42,796 bases of DNA from an uncultured Pelagibacteraceae bacterium (GTDB lineage: Bacteria > Pseudomonadota > Alphaproteobacteria > Pelagibacterales > Pelagibacteraceae), in the NCBI GenBank assembly GCA_902520645.1, contig CABYOP010000005.1, forward strand, positions 1 through 42,796, written 5' to 3'. Positions 42,542-42,796 of the stretch are shown here, piece after piece. Every line of letters starts with the position of its first letter. Positions within the stretch are counted from its first letter, which is position 1. A program made the translations under genes and the position numbers. Under the pieces are notes generated by a model. It searched no databases. It was not told the DNA's origin and was given only the letters and a program-made list of their open reading frames with translations.

Positions 42542-42796
42542 CATATCAATGGGATAATAAAAAACCAACAGCCCAAATGCTTGGAAGATGGCAACCATTT
42601 CATGATGGTCATTACACTTTATTTAAAGAAATTATTAAAAAAACAGGTCAAGTTTGTATTCAAATAAGAGACGTACAAGGTGTAGATGATAATCCATTTG
42701 ATTTTGATACTGTGAAAAAAAATATAGAAGATAGATTAAACCCTGAATTTGAAGGAAGGTTTAAGATTATGGTAGTGCCAAATATTACCAATATTT
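42538..42796 (+). CDS. HxGH-type nucleotidyltransferase (partial, runs off the window)
   Basis: I translated this by hand from the ATG at 42538 (ribosome-binding site AAGGAGA at 42524-42530). The first residues include MLGRWQPFHDGHYTLF, with the HxGH of the cytidylyl/adenylyl-transferase fold, then IQIRDVQGVDDNPFDFDTV. It resembles NMN/adenylyltransferases and glycerol-phosphate cytidylyltransferase-type enzymes. The C-terminus lies outside the window. It probably activates a phosphorylated intermediate with a nucleotide. Confidence 0.8.
   Translation, partial: MTYQWDNKKPTAQMLGRWQPFHDGHYTLFKEIIKKTGQVCIQIRDVQGVDDNPFDFDTVKKNIEDRLNPEFEGRFKIMVVPNITNI

Noticed and set aside
1..42796. tRNA, rRNA, CRISPR arrays, insertion sequences or attachment sites
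   Set aside because: No TpsiC-loop-like arm with a matching cloverleaf, no spaced direct-repeat array, and no transposase or integrase frame seen on either strand.

Overview
The window looks like a stretch of a streamlined, very AT-rich alphaproteobacterial genome of the SAR11 / Candidatus Pelagibacter type. Base composition is low in G+C and spacers are tiny. Neighbouring genes often share TAATG or ATGA stop/start overlaps, and the gene content (TMAO uptake, methylated-amine oxidation, SoxBDAG-like dehydrogenase, Fhs) fits that group. No stretch longer than about 140 bases lacks a gene. I saw no rRNA, tRNA, CRISPR, insertion sequence or phage gene. The organism assignment is inference from gene content.

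Bases 1-12.3 kb (all minus strand) carry methylamine assimilation. In transcription order: tdm (TMAO demethylase) and a small winged-helix protein; an orphan FAD oxidoreductase; gmaS; mgsA, mgsB and mgsC; an unknown 137-aa protein; an Amt transporter and a 76-aa membrane protein; a strong terminator; a 50-aa membrane protein; and a second type-III glutamine-synthetase-like gene cut by the window edge. Bases 12.4-18.7 kb (plus) hold the TMAO ABC transporter: tmoX, then a terminator, a MORN-repeat protein and a membrane-anchored unknown, then tmoW, tmoV and a GpsA-like dehydrogenase. Bases 18.7-28.9 kb hold tmm (trimethylamine monooxygenase, minus), an iron-type alcohol dehydrogenase and a class-I glutamine amidotransferase (plus), fhs (minus), and a SoxBDAG-type four-subunit enzyme, best read here as N-methylglutamate dehydrogenase MgdABCD (plus).

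Together these encode most of the route TMA -> TMAO -> DMA + formaldehyde ... MMA -> gamma-glutamylmethylamide -> N-methylglutamate -> glutamate + C1-THF -> formate + ATP. The dimethylamine-to-methylamine step is the one step with no recognisable gene.

Bases 28.9-34 kb are mostly housekeeping: an EamA exporter containing a G8 tract, two unknowns, an Asp/Glu racemase, a cold-shock protein with a 3' hairpin, a GNAT acetyltransferase, purK and purE. Bases 34-38 kb hold an uncharacterised plus-strand operon (M19-like dipeptidase lacking several metal ligands, a 553-aa unknown, a DUF3726 protein and a 55-aa Cys-pair mini-protein). Facing it are a Yip1-like membrane protein and a 36-aa membrane peptide. 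Bases 38.1-40.2 kb (minus) hold a MetF-like / DmdA-like pair that looks like a second THF-dependent demethylation module. Bases 40.3 kb to the end (plus) hold a Rieske oxygenase, a SAM methyltransferase, an APS-kinase-like P-loop kinase and a nucleotidyltransferase cut by the edge. Their joint product is unknown.

All five convergent gene junctions overlap or nearly touch. Functional names are from motif recognition and family knowledge; no database search was run.
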